This document shows positions 49,360-57,041 of a DNA stretch of 61,998 nt, piece by piece. A program made the translations under genes and the position numbers. Under the pieces are notes generated by a model, which did not search any database, had not been told where the DNA came from, and was given only the letters and a program-made list of their open reading frames with translations. The stretch covers positions 1-61,998 of the forward strand of contig CANPYK010000012.1 in the NCBI GenBank assembly GCA_947588605.1. The letters are read 5' to 3'. How positions within the stretch are numbered: position 1 is the stretch's first letter; every line of letters starts with the position of its first letter. The stretch comes from an uncultured Oscillospiraceae bacterium (GTDB lineage: Bacteria > Bacillota > Clostridia > Oscillospirales > Oscillospiraceae).

Positions 49360-49530
49360 TTATACCCCGTCCGCCGCGAAATTGCAACCGCAAATCGGAG
49401 TCATCCCGGAGGGCCCGACTGGCGGCCTGTCCAGCACCATCCGGATCTCCCCGATCTCCGTACCCAGCTTCAGGGTCTGCCTCGCGCCGTCCGGCTGAAA
49501 GCCGCGTTTTTCGTAAAGCCAAATTTCCTT
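49360..49530 (-). pseudogene. C-terminal remnant of a GNAT gene
   Basis: The frame reads KEIWLYEKRGFQPDGARQTL, then KLGTEIGEIRMVLDRPP, ending at a TAA at 49362-49360. WLYEKRGFQPDG followed by EIRMVL is the classic end of a GNAT domain. Its first two thirds are missing: upstream (from about 49545) the sequence turns sharply AT-rich and enters an unrelated GNAT gene. The simplest reading is that acquired DNA replaced or interrupted this GC-rich GNAT gene. Confidence 0.6.
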
Positions 49531-49573
49531 TTGTGTTCCCTGTATAGGGGCCTCTAAACGGAAATTTAACCAA

Positions 49574-50221
49574 CTAATATCTTATAATTGAATGACTATA
49601 AATATAGAATTCTTCTTGACTTTGGCGAAATTCCTTTTTCATCGGTTCAAACTGTCTATCAAATTTTTCTGCATCAGAAACCTCATATTCATAGGCAGGA
49701 CTCTCATAGTAAAACCACCTTTTCCCATCAAAAGTTCCCTGTTTCAATTCTTTTACAAGCATGGCTGTGGGAAAAGTCCCGTCTTTTAGACTCACGTTAT
49801 ACTTTTTACAACTTTTAAATCCTCTTGACATGTAGTTATTGGGATTTCCAAATATGACAATTGCAGGATAGCCCAATTCAATTGCTTTTGCAAAACTTTT
49901 CTCTAATAATGCTTTTCCGATACCCATACGTTGATAATCAGGGTGGACGCTAATCGGACCAAAAGTAAGGATTTCTATTTGAATTCCATTTGCATCTGCA
50001 AGTTTCGCTTTTGTATACATGACATTACCTATAATTTTACCATCATCTGTTTCTGCTACAAAATCCAACTCTTGAACAAAATCCTTGTGTTCTCTTAAAA
50101 TATGTACTAAATAATGTTCGTCAGCTCCTGGGACATGAACATTCCAAAACGCTAGGCGTGTCAACAATTCAACTTTCCTAAAATCGCTGATTCTTTCATT
50201 GCGTATCATAAAATTAAGCAT
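49574..50221 (-). CDS. AT-rich, probably acquired GNAT acetyltransferase
   Basis: The 215-residue protein has a full GNAT domain: VAETDDGKIIGNVMYTKAKL, ILTFGPISVHPDYQRMGIGKALLEKSF (acetyl-CoA site) and PAIVIFGNPNNYMSRGFKSCKKY, with a longer C-terminal extension ending EFYIYSHSIIRY. This matches the YhbS-like subgroup. Its codon usage is strongly AT-rich compared with all flanking genes, indicating recent transfer. GTAAGAAAAG precedes the ATG, a fair site. It lies between the GNAT remnant and the small ORF after the cysteine desulfurase. Confidence 0.85.
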   Translation of the reverse strand: MLNFMIRNERISDFRKVELLTRLAFWNVHVPGADEHYLVHILREHKDFVQELDFVAETDDGKIIGNVMYTKAKLADANGIQIEILTFGPISVHPDYQRMGIGKALLEKSFAKAIELGYPAIVIFGNPNNYMSRGFKSCKKYNVSLKDGTFPTAMLVKELKQGTFDGKRWFYYESPAYEYEVSDAEKFDRQFEPMKKEFRQSQEEFYIYSHSIIRY

Positions 50222-50247
50222 CTTTTCTTACTCCTACAAATATCGAT

Positions 50248-50358
50248 TTATCTGTCGGTGATTTGCCTCTGATATTCAATGGCACACCACAATTGCATAT
50301 AAAGTCCTTCCTGCTTCTCCAGCGCAGTCTCCATGGGCTTTATCCGAATATCGCTCAT
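50248..50358 (-). CDS. 36-residue ORF coupled to the cysteine desulfurase
   Basis: The product begins MSDIRIKPMETALEKQEGLY and ends AIEYQRQITDR. Its ATG overlaps the desulfurase TGA (ATGA), with GGAGGAAAATC just upstream inside the desulfurase end, so it is likely translated. The first half is GC-neutral, while the final codons run into the AT-rich insertion, so it may be the truncated start of a longer gene that once followed the desulfurase. I recognise no family. Confidence 0.45.
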   Translation of the reverse strand: MSDIRIKPMETALEKQEGLYMQLWCAIEYQRQITDR

Positions 50359-51491
50359 TTGATTTTCCTCCTCAGCGTCTCCGCCGCTTCTTTAAGCTCG
50401 CGGATGAAGGCGTCGGCCTCCTCGATAGTGGAATAGCGGCTGAGGCTGACGCGTATGGCGGCGTCGATGACCTCCGCGCTCTCGCCCATGGCCTCCAGGA
50501 CGTGGCTGCGGGCGCCCTTTTTGCAGGCGGAGGAGCGGGAGACGCAGATGCCGTGGGCGTCCAGAAGGTTCATCAGGACCTCGCTTTTATAGCCGGGAAG
50601 GGAGAGGCTGAGGATGTGCGGGGCGCGGCTCTCCCCCAGGAACCGGACGGCGGGGAGGGCGGCGGGAAGGTTGTCCATGAGGTATTGTTTTATGTCAACC
50701 ATTTGCCGGACGTCCTCGGCGAAGGTCGCCCTCCCCGCTTTGGCGGCGGCGGCGAAGCCGAGAATGGCGGGCATGGGCTCGGTGCCGGGCCGGACGCCGC
50801 CCTCCTGTCCCCCGCCGGTGACGATGCCGGGAAGGCGGACGCCCCGTCGCACGTAGAGCGCCCCCGCGCCCTTGGGGCCGTGGATCTTGTGGGAGCTGAC
50901 GGTCACCAGGTCCGCGCCCAGCTTTTTCGGCGTGAAGGGGACCTTCAAAAGGGCCTGGACGCAGTCGGTGTGGAGAAGAACGGCGCTGTTGCGGCGCTTC
51001 ACGGCGGCGAAGATGCCGGCGATATCCGTGACCGCGCCCGTCTCGTTGTTGACCAGCATGAGGGACACGAGCCCCGTGTCCTCCCGGAGGGCGTTCAGGA
51101 CCTGCTCTATACCGATGGCCCCGGTGCTGTCAGGCATCAGAAATGTGACCTCACAGCCCTGACCCTGGAGGGCCTGACACGTCTTGCGCACGGCGTCGTG
51201 CTCGGCCGCGCTTGTGATGATATGGCGCAGCTTGTGGCGCTGGAGGTACGCCGCGCCCCGGAGGGCCAGATTGTCCGCCTCGGTGCCGCCGGAGGTGAAG
51301 AGGAGCTCCTGGGGCTCACAGCCAAGGGCGGCGCCCACATCCTCCCGGGCGGCCTTCAGCGCGGCGGCGGCGCGGCGGCCGGCGGCGTGGCCGGAGGAGG
51401 GGTTGCCGAAGTCCTCCGTCAGCGCCCTCGTGACGGCCTCCACGGCCTCCGGCCGGGGAGCTGTGGTGGCGGCGTTATCGAAATAAATCAT
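50355..51491 (-). CDS. Cysteine desulfurase (NifS/IscS family)
   Basis: The 378-residue PLP enzyme removes sulfur from cysteine for Fe-S clusters or tRNA thiolation. It begins IYFDNAATTAPRPEAV. The PLP Lys is in TVSSHKIHGPKGAGALYV (near residue 198), His in ITSAAEHDAV, and the catalytic Cys in VSRSSACKKGARSHVL (near 320). I chose the ATG at 51491 after AAGGTG; a GTG three codons upstream overlaps that site. Transcribed divergently from mtaB, a methylthiotransferase that consumes sulfur and Fe-S clusters, so a functional link is plausible. The MVDIKQYL segment contains a GTTGACATAAA word. Confidence 0.87.
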   Translation of the reverse strand: MIYFDNAATTAPRPEAVEAVTRALTEDFGNPSSGHAAGRRAAAALKAAREDVGAALGCEPQELLFTSGGTEADNLALRGAAYLQRHKLRHIITSAAEHDAVRKTCQALQGQGCEVTFLMPDSTGAIGIEQVLNALREDTGLVSLMLVNNETGAVTDIAGIFAAVKRRNSAVLLHTDCVQALLKVPFTPKKLGADLVTVSSHKIHGPKGAGALYVRRGVRLPGIVTGGGQEGGVRPGTEPMPAILGFAAAAKAGRATFAEDVRQMVDIKQYLMDNLPAALPAVRFLGESRAPHILSLSLPGYKSEVLMNLLDAHGICVSRSSACKKGARSHVLEAMGESAEVIDAAIRVSLSRYSTIEEADAFIRELKEAAETLRRKIK

Positions 51492-51501
51492 ATGTGTCAC
51501 C

Positions 51502-51530
51502 TTGATTTCACGCGTTGCGTATACTATAAT
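51502..51530 (+). promoter_or_regulatory. Promoter of mtaB
   Basis: TTGATT (51502-51507) and TATAAT (51525-51530) are 17 bases apart, 43 bases before the mtaB ATG. It lies in the 82-base gap shared with the divergent cysteine desulfurase. Confidence 0.75.
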
Positions 51531-51573
51531 GTCTGATTATACACCCAAATCAGAAAGACAACAAGAGGCAGTT

Positions 51574-52860
51574 ATGAGGATACACATTCACACCCTGGGG
51601 TGCAAGGTCAACCAGTTCGAGTCCCAGGCCATGGAGGCGCTGTTCACCGCCCACGGCCATGAGGTCACCGCCGACGAAACGGATTTGGACGCCGTGGTGG
51701 TCAACACCTGCGCCGTCACAGGCGAGGCGGGGCGCAAATCCCGGCAGGCGGTGCGGCATCTCGCGGAGCGCAACCCCGGCGCGGTCGTCGCCGTGTGCGG
51801 GTGCTGGAGCCAAGCCGACGGCGAGGACGCCCGGGCGCTGGCGGACGTCGTCTACGGATCCGGCGACCGGGCGGGGTTCGTGGCGGCGGTGGAGCGGGCG
51901 TTGGAGGCACGGCAAAGCGTCTTCGCTGTGGACAACGCCTTTGCGCGCCGGGACTTTGAGCGCCTGCCCGCCGGGAGCGCCGAGGGGCGGACGCGGGCGC
52001 TTTTGAAGATCGAGGACGGGTGCGTCAACTTCTGCGCCTACTGCATCATCCCCTACACCCGTGGGCGGGTGCGGTCCCTGGCGCTTGACGCCTGCGCCGC
52101 CGAGGCGGAGAAGCTGGCATCCGAGGGATACCGGGAGATCGTCCTCACGGGCATTGAGATCGCCTCCTACGGCGCGGACCTCCCCGGCAAGCCCACCCTT
52201 GCCGACGCGGTGGAGGCCGTGGCGAAGGCCGCGCCCGGGTGCCGCGTGCGGCTGGGGTCTTTGGAGCCGAGGGTGGTGACGGAGGACTTCTGTCAAAGGC
52301 TCGCCGCCCTTCCGAACCTCTGCCCCCACTTCCACCTGTCCCTGCAAAGCGGCTGTGACGCCACCCTTGCGCGGATGCGGCGGAAGTACGACACCGCGCG
52401 GTTTTACGCCTCCGTAGAGCTCCTGCGCCGGTACTTCCCCAACTGCGGCCTCACCGCCGACCTCATCACCGGCTTTCCGGGGGAGACGGAAGCGGAATTT
52501 GCCGAGACGCTTACGTTCATCGAGAAATGCGCCTTCTCCTCTATGCACGTCTTCCCCTACTCCGTCCGCCCCGGCACCGCGGCGGCGGAGCTGGAGCAGC
52601 TGCCACGGGCCGTCAAGGAGGCGCGGGCCCGCGCCGCCACCGCTGTGGCCGCCTCCATGAAGGCGGACTTTCTGGCCCGTCAGGTGGGCCTTGTCCTTCC
52701 GGTGCTCTTCGAGCGGGAGAAGGCCCCCGGCCTCTGGTCCGGGCACACGGGGAACTACTGCGAGGTCCAGGCCCAGGGCGAAAACCTCCGTAACACTGTG
52801 GCAAATGTACAAATCGCGGGCGTTTCCGGCGGGGCGCTTTGGGGAAATGTCCTCTTGTAA
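51574..52860 (+). CDS. mtaB: tRNA threonylcarbamoyladenosine methylthiotransferase MtaB
   Basis: The 428-residue radical SAM enzyme adds a methylthio group to t6A37 of tRNAs reading ANN codons. The N-terminal UPF0004 domain has HTLGCKVNQFESQAM, VVNTCAVT and AVCGCWSQ with three cluster cysteines. The radical SAM motif is DGCVNFCAYCIIPYTRGRVRS (CX3CX2C near residue 150), and the C-terminal part carries a TRAM-like domain ending GGALWGNVLL. I start at the ATG at 51574 (product RIHIHTLGCKVNQF); the frame extends 24 codons upstream across the promoter. The family is distinguished from MiaB and RimO by GCKVNQFE. Confidence 0.88.
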   Translation: MRIHIHTLGCKVNQFESQAMEALFTAHGHEVTADETDLDAVVVNTCAVTGEAGRKSRQAVRHLAERNPGAVVAVCGCWSQADGEDARALADVVYGSGDRAGFVAAVERALEARQSVFAVDNAFARRDFERLPAGSAEGRTRALLKIEDGCVNFCAYCIIPYTRGRVRSLALDACAAEAEKLASEGYREIVLTGIEIASYGADLPGKPTLADAVEAVAKAAPGCRVRLGSLEPRVVTEDFCQRLAALPNLCPHFHLSLQSGCDATLARMRRKYDTARFYASVELLRRYFPNCGLTADLITGFPGETEAEFAETLTFIEKCAFSSMHVFPYSVRPGTAAAELEQLPRAVKEARARAATAVAASMKADFLARQVGLVLPVLFEREKAPGLWSGHTGNYCEVQAQGENLRNTVANVQIAGVSGGALWGNVLL

Positions 52861-52883
52861 AACGCCCCCGGTTTCGGTATAAT
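52855..52883 (+). promoter_or_regulatory. Promoter of serC-serA
   Basis: TTGTAA (52855-52860, overlapping the mtaB stop) and TATAAT (52878-52883) are 17 bases apart. GGAAAGGAC lies before the serC ATG at 52922. Confidence 0.75.
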
Positions 52884-52921
52884 TTACTTCGATAAAGAAA
52901 ACCCGGAAAGGACGTCCCGCC

Positions 52922-54010
52922 ATGTTCAAGGAACGCGTCTACAACTTCTCCGCCGGCCCCTCCATGCTCCCCGTACCGGTGCTGGAAAAGGCCGCCGCGG
53001 AGATCACGAATTTCAACGGCTCCGGCATGTCCGTCATGGAGATGAGCCACCGGTCCAAGGCATATCAGGATATCTTCGACGAGACAAAGGCCCTCCTGCG
53101 GGAGGTCCTGTCCGTCCCCGAAAGCCACGAGATCCTCTTCATGCAGGGCGGCGCCACGGGGCAGTTCGCCGCCGTGGCCATGAACCTCATGGGGACAAAC
53201 GGCAAGGCCGACTATGCCGTCACCGGCAACTTCTCCGGGTTAGCCGCCAAGGAGGCCAAAAAGTACGGCCAGGTCCATATCGCGGCGGACACATCGGAGG
53301 CAAACCACACGTACATCCCCCGTCAGGAGGAATTAGATCTCTCCCCCGACGCCGCCTATTTCCACTACTGTGCCAACAACACCATTTACGGCACGGAGTG
53401 GGATTACACCCCCAAGGCCCCCTGCCCCGTGGTGGCGGACATGAGCTCCAACATCCTCTCCAAGCCCGTGGACATCGCCGCCCACGGCCTCATCTACGCC
53501 GGGGTGCAAAAGAACATGGCCCCCGCCGGCATGGCGGTGGTGATCATCGACAAGTCTCTCGCGGGGCACGAGCTTCCCTGCACGCCCACCGTCCTGAGCT
53601 ACAAGACCATGATCGACAAGGACTCCATGTACAACACGCCCCCCACCTTCAACATATACATGCTGGGCCTTGTGCTCAAGTGGGTGAAGGAGATGGGCGG
53701 ACTTGCGGGGATGGAGGCCCTGCGGGAGGAGCGCGCCGGGATGCTCTACGACTTCCTGGATAACTCCCGGCTCTTCACCGGCTGCGCAGAGTCGGCCGCG
53801 CGCTCGAAAATGAACGTCACCTTCCGCACCGGCTCGAAGGAGCTGGATGCCGAGTTTGTGCAGGAGGCCGCCGCCAGGGGCTTCGTCAGCCTCGCCGGAC
53901 ACCGCATCGTGGGCGGCATGCGGGCCTCCGTCTATAACGCCATGCCCGTGGAGGGCGTGCGCAGGCTCGTGGATTTCATGGGTGCCTTTGAAGCGGCGCA
54001 TCAAAACTAA
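52922..54010 (+). CDS. serC: Phosphoserine aminotransferase
   Basis: The 362-residue PLP enzyme converts 3-phosphohydroxypyruvate to phosphoserine with glutamate, the second step of serine synthesis. It has VYNFSAGPSMLPVPVLEKAA, MEMSHRSKAYQDI, FMQGGATGQFAAVAMNL and the PLP Lys in IYAGVQKNMAPAGMAVVIID (near residue 196), plus MRASVYNAMPVEGVRRLVDFM at the end. It is full length. serA follows after 18 bases; no phosphoserine phosphatase serB is in the window, though HAD enzymes are common here. Confidence 0.92.
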   Translation: MFKERVYNFSAGPSMLPVPVLEKAAAEITNFNGSGMSVMEMSHRSKAYQDIFDETKALLREVLSVPESHEILFMQGGATGQFAAVAMNLMGTNGKADYAVTGNFSGLAAKEAKKYGQVHIAADTSEANHTYIPRQEELDLSPDAAYFHYCANNTIYGTEWDYTPKAPCPVVADMSSNILSKPVDIAAHGLIYAGVQKNMAPAGMAVVIIDKSLAGHELPCTPTVLSYKTMIDKDSMYNTPPTFNIYMLGLVLKWVKEMGGLAGMEALREERAGMLYDFLDNSRLFTGCAESAARSKMNVTFRTGSKELDAEFVQEAAARGFVSLAGHRIVGGMRASVYNAMPVEGVRRLVDFMGAFEAAHQN

Positions 54011-54028
54011 ATCAGAGGTAGAAACAGT

Positions 54029-55204
54029 ATGATCAAGATCAAGACAATCAACAACATCTCCCCCGCCTGCAAGTCCATCCTGGACCCGAAAAAGTACGAG
54101 GTAGGCGAGGATCTCATTAACCCGGAGGTCATTTTCGTCCGGGCCAGCTCCCTGCTGGAATACCCCTTCGGCGACCGGCTTTTGTGCGTGGCCCGCGCCG
54201 GCATCGGCGTCAACACCATTCCCCTGGAGGCCCTGGCGGAAAAGGGCGTGGTGGTCTTCAACACCCCCGGCGGCAACGCCAACGGCGTGAAGGAGATCTT
54301 CCTGCTGGCCCTGGGCATGGCCTGCCGGGACATCCTGGGGGCCATCCAGTGGGTCCTCAACTTTGACACCAGCGAGCGGGACGTCTCCGTGGTCATGGAG
54401 AAGGTCAAAAAGAACTTCGCCGGCCCTGAGTACATGGGCAAGAAGATCGGCGTCATCGGCATGGGCAACGTGGGCCGGCGGGTGGCCAACATCTGCCAGC
54501 ACCTGGGCATGGACGTCTACGGCTACGACCCCTACCTCTCCGTGGACGCGGCCTGGGCCATCTCCAACAAGGTCGTGCGGGTGGACCGCCTGGAGGACCT
54601 TTCCGACTGCGACTTCCTCACCCTCCACGTCCCCCTCACCGACGAAACGCGGGACATGGTCAATACGGACTTTATCGCCAAGATGAAGGACGGCGTGCGC
54701 ATCATCAACTACGCCCGCCAGCAGGTGGTGAACGAGGAGGCCATTCGCGCCGCCCTCAATACCGGCAAGGTAGCCCGGTTCGTCACGGACTTCCCCACCA
54801 ACACCCTCATCGGCACGAAAAACGTGGTCATGACCCCGCACCTGGGCGGCACCACCTGGGAGAGCGAGGAAAACTGCGCCGTCATGGCCGCCCGGGAGGC
54901 CGTGGACTACATCGAAAACGGCAACATCAACAATTCCGTGAACTTCGGCCGCGCCGTCATGGCCCCCTCGAAGCTGGCGCGCCTTTGCGTCTTCCACAAG
55001 AACGTCCCCGCCATGATCGCCAAGATCACCGCCGCCGTCTCCGGCGCGGGGCTGAACATTGAGAACATGGTCAACGCCACCTTGAAGGGCAGCAAGATCA
55101 GCTACACCATGCTGGAGCTGGGCGAACAGCCCGACGCCGGCCTCGCGGACGCCGTCCGGGCCATCGGCGGCGTGGTGCGCGTGCGCGTCATCGACGCCAA
55201 ATAA
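54029..55204 (+). CDS. serA: 3-phosphoglycerate dehydrogenase with ACT domain
   Basis: The 391-residue NAD-dependent enzyme carries out the first step of serine synthesis. The substrate domain has LLCVARAGIGVNTIPLEAL. The Rossmann site is KIGVIGMGNVGRRVANICQHLGMDVYGYDPYL (near residue 140). Catalytic residues lie in INYARQQVVNEEAI (Arg) and MTPHLGGTTWESEENCA (His). A C-terminal ACT domain (about 315-391; RLCVFHKNVPAMIAKITAAVSGAGLNIENM) probably gives feedback control by serine. The usual ARGG after the catalytic Arg is ARQQ here, a variant I have seen in Clostridial homologues. Co-transcribed with serC. Confidence 0.9.
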   Translation: MIKIKTINNISPACKSILDPKKYEVGEDLINPEVIFVRASSLLEYPFGDRLLCVARAGIGVNTIPLEALAEKGVVVFNTPGGNANGVKEIFLLALGMACRDILGAIQWVLNFDTSERDVSVVMEKVKKNFAGPEYMGKKIGVIGMGNVGRRVANICQHLGMDVYGYDPYLSVDAAWAISNKVVRVDRLEDLSDCDFLTLHVPLTDETRDMVNTDFIAKMKDGVRIINYARQQVVNEEAIRAALNTGKVARFVTDFPTNTLIGTKNVVMTPHLGGTTWESEENCAVMAAREAVDYIENGNINNSVNFGRAVMAPSKLARLCVFHKNVPAMIAKITAAVSGAGLNIENMVNATLKGSKISYTMLELGEQPDAGLADAVRAIGGVVRVRVIDAK

Positions 55205-55250
55205 AACTCTCAGCTTTTGACCTGACTACACACGAAAGGCGGTGGAAACC

Positions 55251-56159
55251 GTGGAAAGGATCCTTTTGATCGTCAATCCCGTCTCCGGCAAGGGACGGGT
55301 GAAGACCGTCCTCATGGACCTGCTGACGATCCTTTGCGCCGGCGGCAACCCGGTCACCGTCTGCATCACGGAAAAGCGCGGGGACGCCAGCGAATACGCC
55401 CGCCTCTACGGGGCGCAAATGGACCGGGTGGTGATCACCGGCGGCGACGGGTCCCTCAACGAGGTCATCGGGGGCCTCATGCGCCTGGAGGCCGACGAGC
55501 GGCCCATGATCAGCTACATCCCCATGGGCACCACCAACGACATGGCCACCTCCCTGTCCATCCCCAAATCCCCCAAGGACGCCATCACCACCTTAGAGCC
55601 TGCCAACCACACGCCCCGGATCATCGACGTGGGCCAGCTGGGCGACGAGTATTTCGGCTACGTGGCCTCCTTCGGGGCCTTTATGGACGTGCCCTTCTCC
55701 ACCCCCCAGTCGGCCAAGAACACCTGGGGGTACCTGGCGTACCTGGTGGAGGCCGTGGGACAGCTCACCGACATCACCGCCCACCACTCCCGTGTCATCT
55801 ACGACGACGGGTATTTTGAGGGCGACCTTCTTTTCGGCTTCGTCACCAACTCCCTGCGGGTCGCGGGGGGCCTGGTGCGCTTCACCGAGGACAACGTGGC
55901 CCTGGACGACGGGCTTTTTGAGGTCCTGCTCATCCGCAAGCCCAAGAATCTGGCGGAGCTCAACGCCACCGTGGCCAACATCCTCAAGAAGAACTTCACC
56001 GGCGAGAACCTGACGCTCCTCCACACCAGCCGCATCTCCTTCGAGTTCGACGAGCCCGTCCAGTGGACCCGTGACGGCGAGGACGGCGGCGTCTTCCGGC
56101 GCGTGGACGTCATCAACCACCCCCGTGCCGTACGCATCAGCGTGAGGGGGGAGCTGTGA
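55251..56159 (+). CDS. Diacylglycerol/lipid kinase (DagK/YegS family)
   Basis: The 302-residue protein is a soluble lipid kinase that phosphorylates diacylglycerol or related lipids for recycling to phospholipid. Signatures are ILLIVNPVSGKGRVKT, VVITGGDGSLNEVIGGLM (near residue 60) and YIPMGTTNDMATSL (near 90). I chose the GTG at 55251: the extended site GAAAGGCGGTG ends 6 bases before it, as for dltA; a GTG at 55242 lies within that site. Its TGA overlaps the GTG of the YmdB gene, so they are coupled. Confidence 0.85.
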   Translation: MERILLIVNPVSGKGRVKTVLMDLLTILCAGGNPVTVCITEKRGDASEYARLYGAQMDRVVITGGDGSLNEVIGGLMRLEADERPMISYIPMGTTNDMATSLSIPKSPKDAITTLEPANHTPRIIDVGQLGDEYFGYVASFGAFMDVPFSTPQSAKNTWGYLAYLVEAVGQLTDITAHHSRVIYDDGYFEGDLLFGFVTNSLRVAGGLVRFTEDNVALDDGLFEVLLIRKPKNLAELNATVANILKKNFTGENLTLLHTSRISFEFDEPVQWTRDGEDGGVFRRVDVINHPRAVRISVRGEL

Positions 56160-56932
56160 GCGCCCGTATTTTGGCCGTGGGCGACGTGGTGGGTGCCGGC
56201 GGCGTGGCCTTTTTGAGCAAGCGGCTGTGGAGCTTCCGCCGGGAGCGTCATATCGACTTTGCCGTTGTCAACGGCGAGAACGCCAGCGTCGTGGGCATCA
56301 ACCCCCACGAGGCCGCGGAGCTCTTCGCCGCCGGCGCGGACGTGGTCACGTTAGGCAACCACGCCCTCCAGAAGCACTCCATCTTCCAGATCTTAGACGA
56401 TGATCCCCGCCTTCTGCGCCCGGCCAACCTCTCCCCCCTCACCCCCGGCATGGGGTACGGGACGTATGACGCGCCCTTCGGGAAGGCGGCGGTCGTCAAC
56501 CTCATCGGCCGGTGCGGCATGGATTTCGGCCCCGACAGCCCCTTTTACGAGGCGGAGCGGATTTTAAAGAAGCTGGACGCCGGCGTCATCCTCGTGGACT
56601 TCCACGCCGAGGCCACCAGCGAAAAGGCGGCGCTGGCGTGGCACCTGGACGGGCGCGTCACAGCCCTCTGGGGCACCCACACCCACGTCCAGACCTCCGA
56701 CGCCACGGTTTTGCCAAAGGGCACCGGCTTCATCACGGACCTGGGCATGACCGGCCCCGCCCTCTCCATCCTGGGCGTCAAGCCCGAGCAGTCCGTGGCC
56801 CGCTTCCTGGGCGCCCCCAAGCGCGTCCCCTACACCGAAGCCCAGGGCCCATGCAAAATGGAGGCCGCCATCTTCGACATCGACGTCCAGACCGGCCATT
56901 GCCTCCACGTCGAGGCCGTGCGGTTAAGTTGA
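56156..56932 (+). CDS. YmdB-type metallophosphoesterase
   Basis: The 258-residue protein matches YmdB, a 2',3'-cyclic-nucleotide phosphodiesterase that controls biofilm and sporulation decisions in Bacillus. Metal and substrate motifs are ILAVGDVVGAGGVAFL, FAVVNGENASVVGI, VVTLGNHALQKHSI (usually GNHTWD), DFHAEATSEKAALAWHLDG, GTHTHVQTSDATVLPKGTGFITDLGMTGP. The change after GNH is notable, but the metal-binding His is kept. The start is a GTG overlapping the lipid-kinase stop. A terminator follows. Confidence 0.88.
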   Translation: MSARILAVGDVVGAGGVAFLSKRLWSFRRERHIDFAVVNGENASVVGINPHEAAELFAAGADVVTLGNHALQKHSIFQILDDDPRLLRPANLSPLTPGMGYGTYDAPFGKAAVVNLIGRCGMDFGPDSPFYEAERILKKLDAGVILVDFHAEATSEKAALAWHLDGRVTALWGTHTHVQTSDATVLPKGTGFITDLGMTGPALSILGVKPEQSVARFLGAPKRVPYTEAQGPCKMEAAIFDIDVQTGHCLHVEAVRLS

Positions 56933-56938
56933 CCTTGC

Positions 56939-56973
56939 GGGCGGGTTCCAAGACCCGCCCCTGCATTTTTATT
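56939..56973 (+). terminator. Terminator after the YmdB gene
   Basis: GGGCGGGT (56939-56946) pairs with ACCCGCCC (56953-56960) and is followed by CTGCATTTTTATTTT. The palindrome belongs to the same family as those at 18089 and 20809, suggesting that the dispersed palindromes derive from terminators. Confidence 0.8.
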
Positions 56974-57041
56974 TTCTCTCTTTTAAAATCCACAAAAAAG
57001 TGATATAGTAAGAGAACACGTCTTTGAGAGGAGGCCGCGCG

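Noticed and set aside
49500-49560. Similarity between about 49505-49550 and 1205-1240 (TTTTGTGTTCCC-type words)
   Set aside because: The match is short and imperfect, and one side falls in a GNAT remnant. It is too weak to call a repeat by eye.
41150-50700. DnaA boxes as an explanation for the GTTKACATAAC words
   Set aside because: TTATGTMAAC differs from TTATCCACA at several core positions, and the words lie in coding sequence rather than in an AT-rich origin; no dnaA or dnaN is nearby.
53333-54997. 554-codon minus-strand frame opposite serC and serA
   Set aside because: Both sense genes are unmistakable, and the antisense frame has no motif or start signal.
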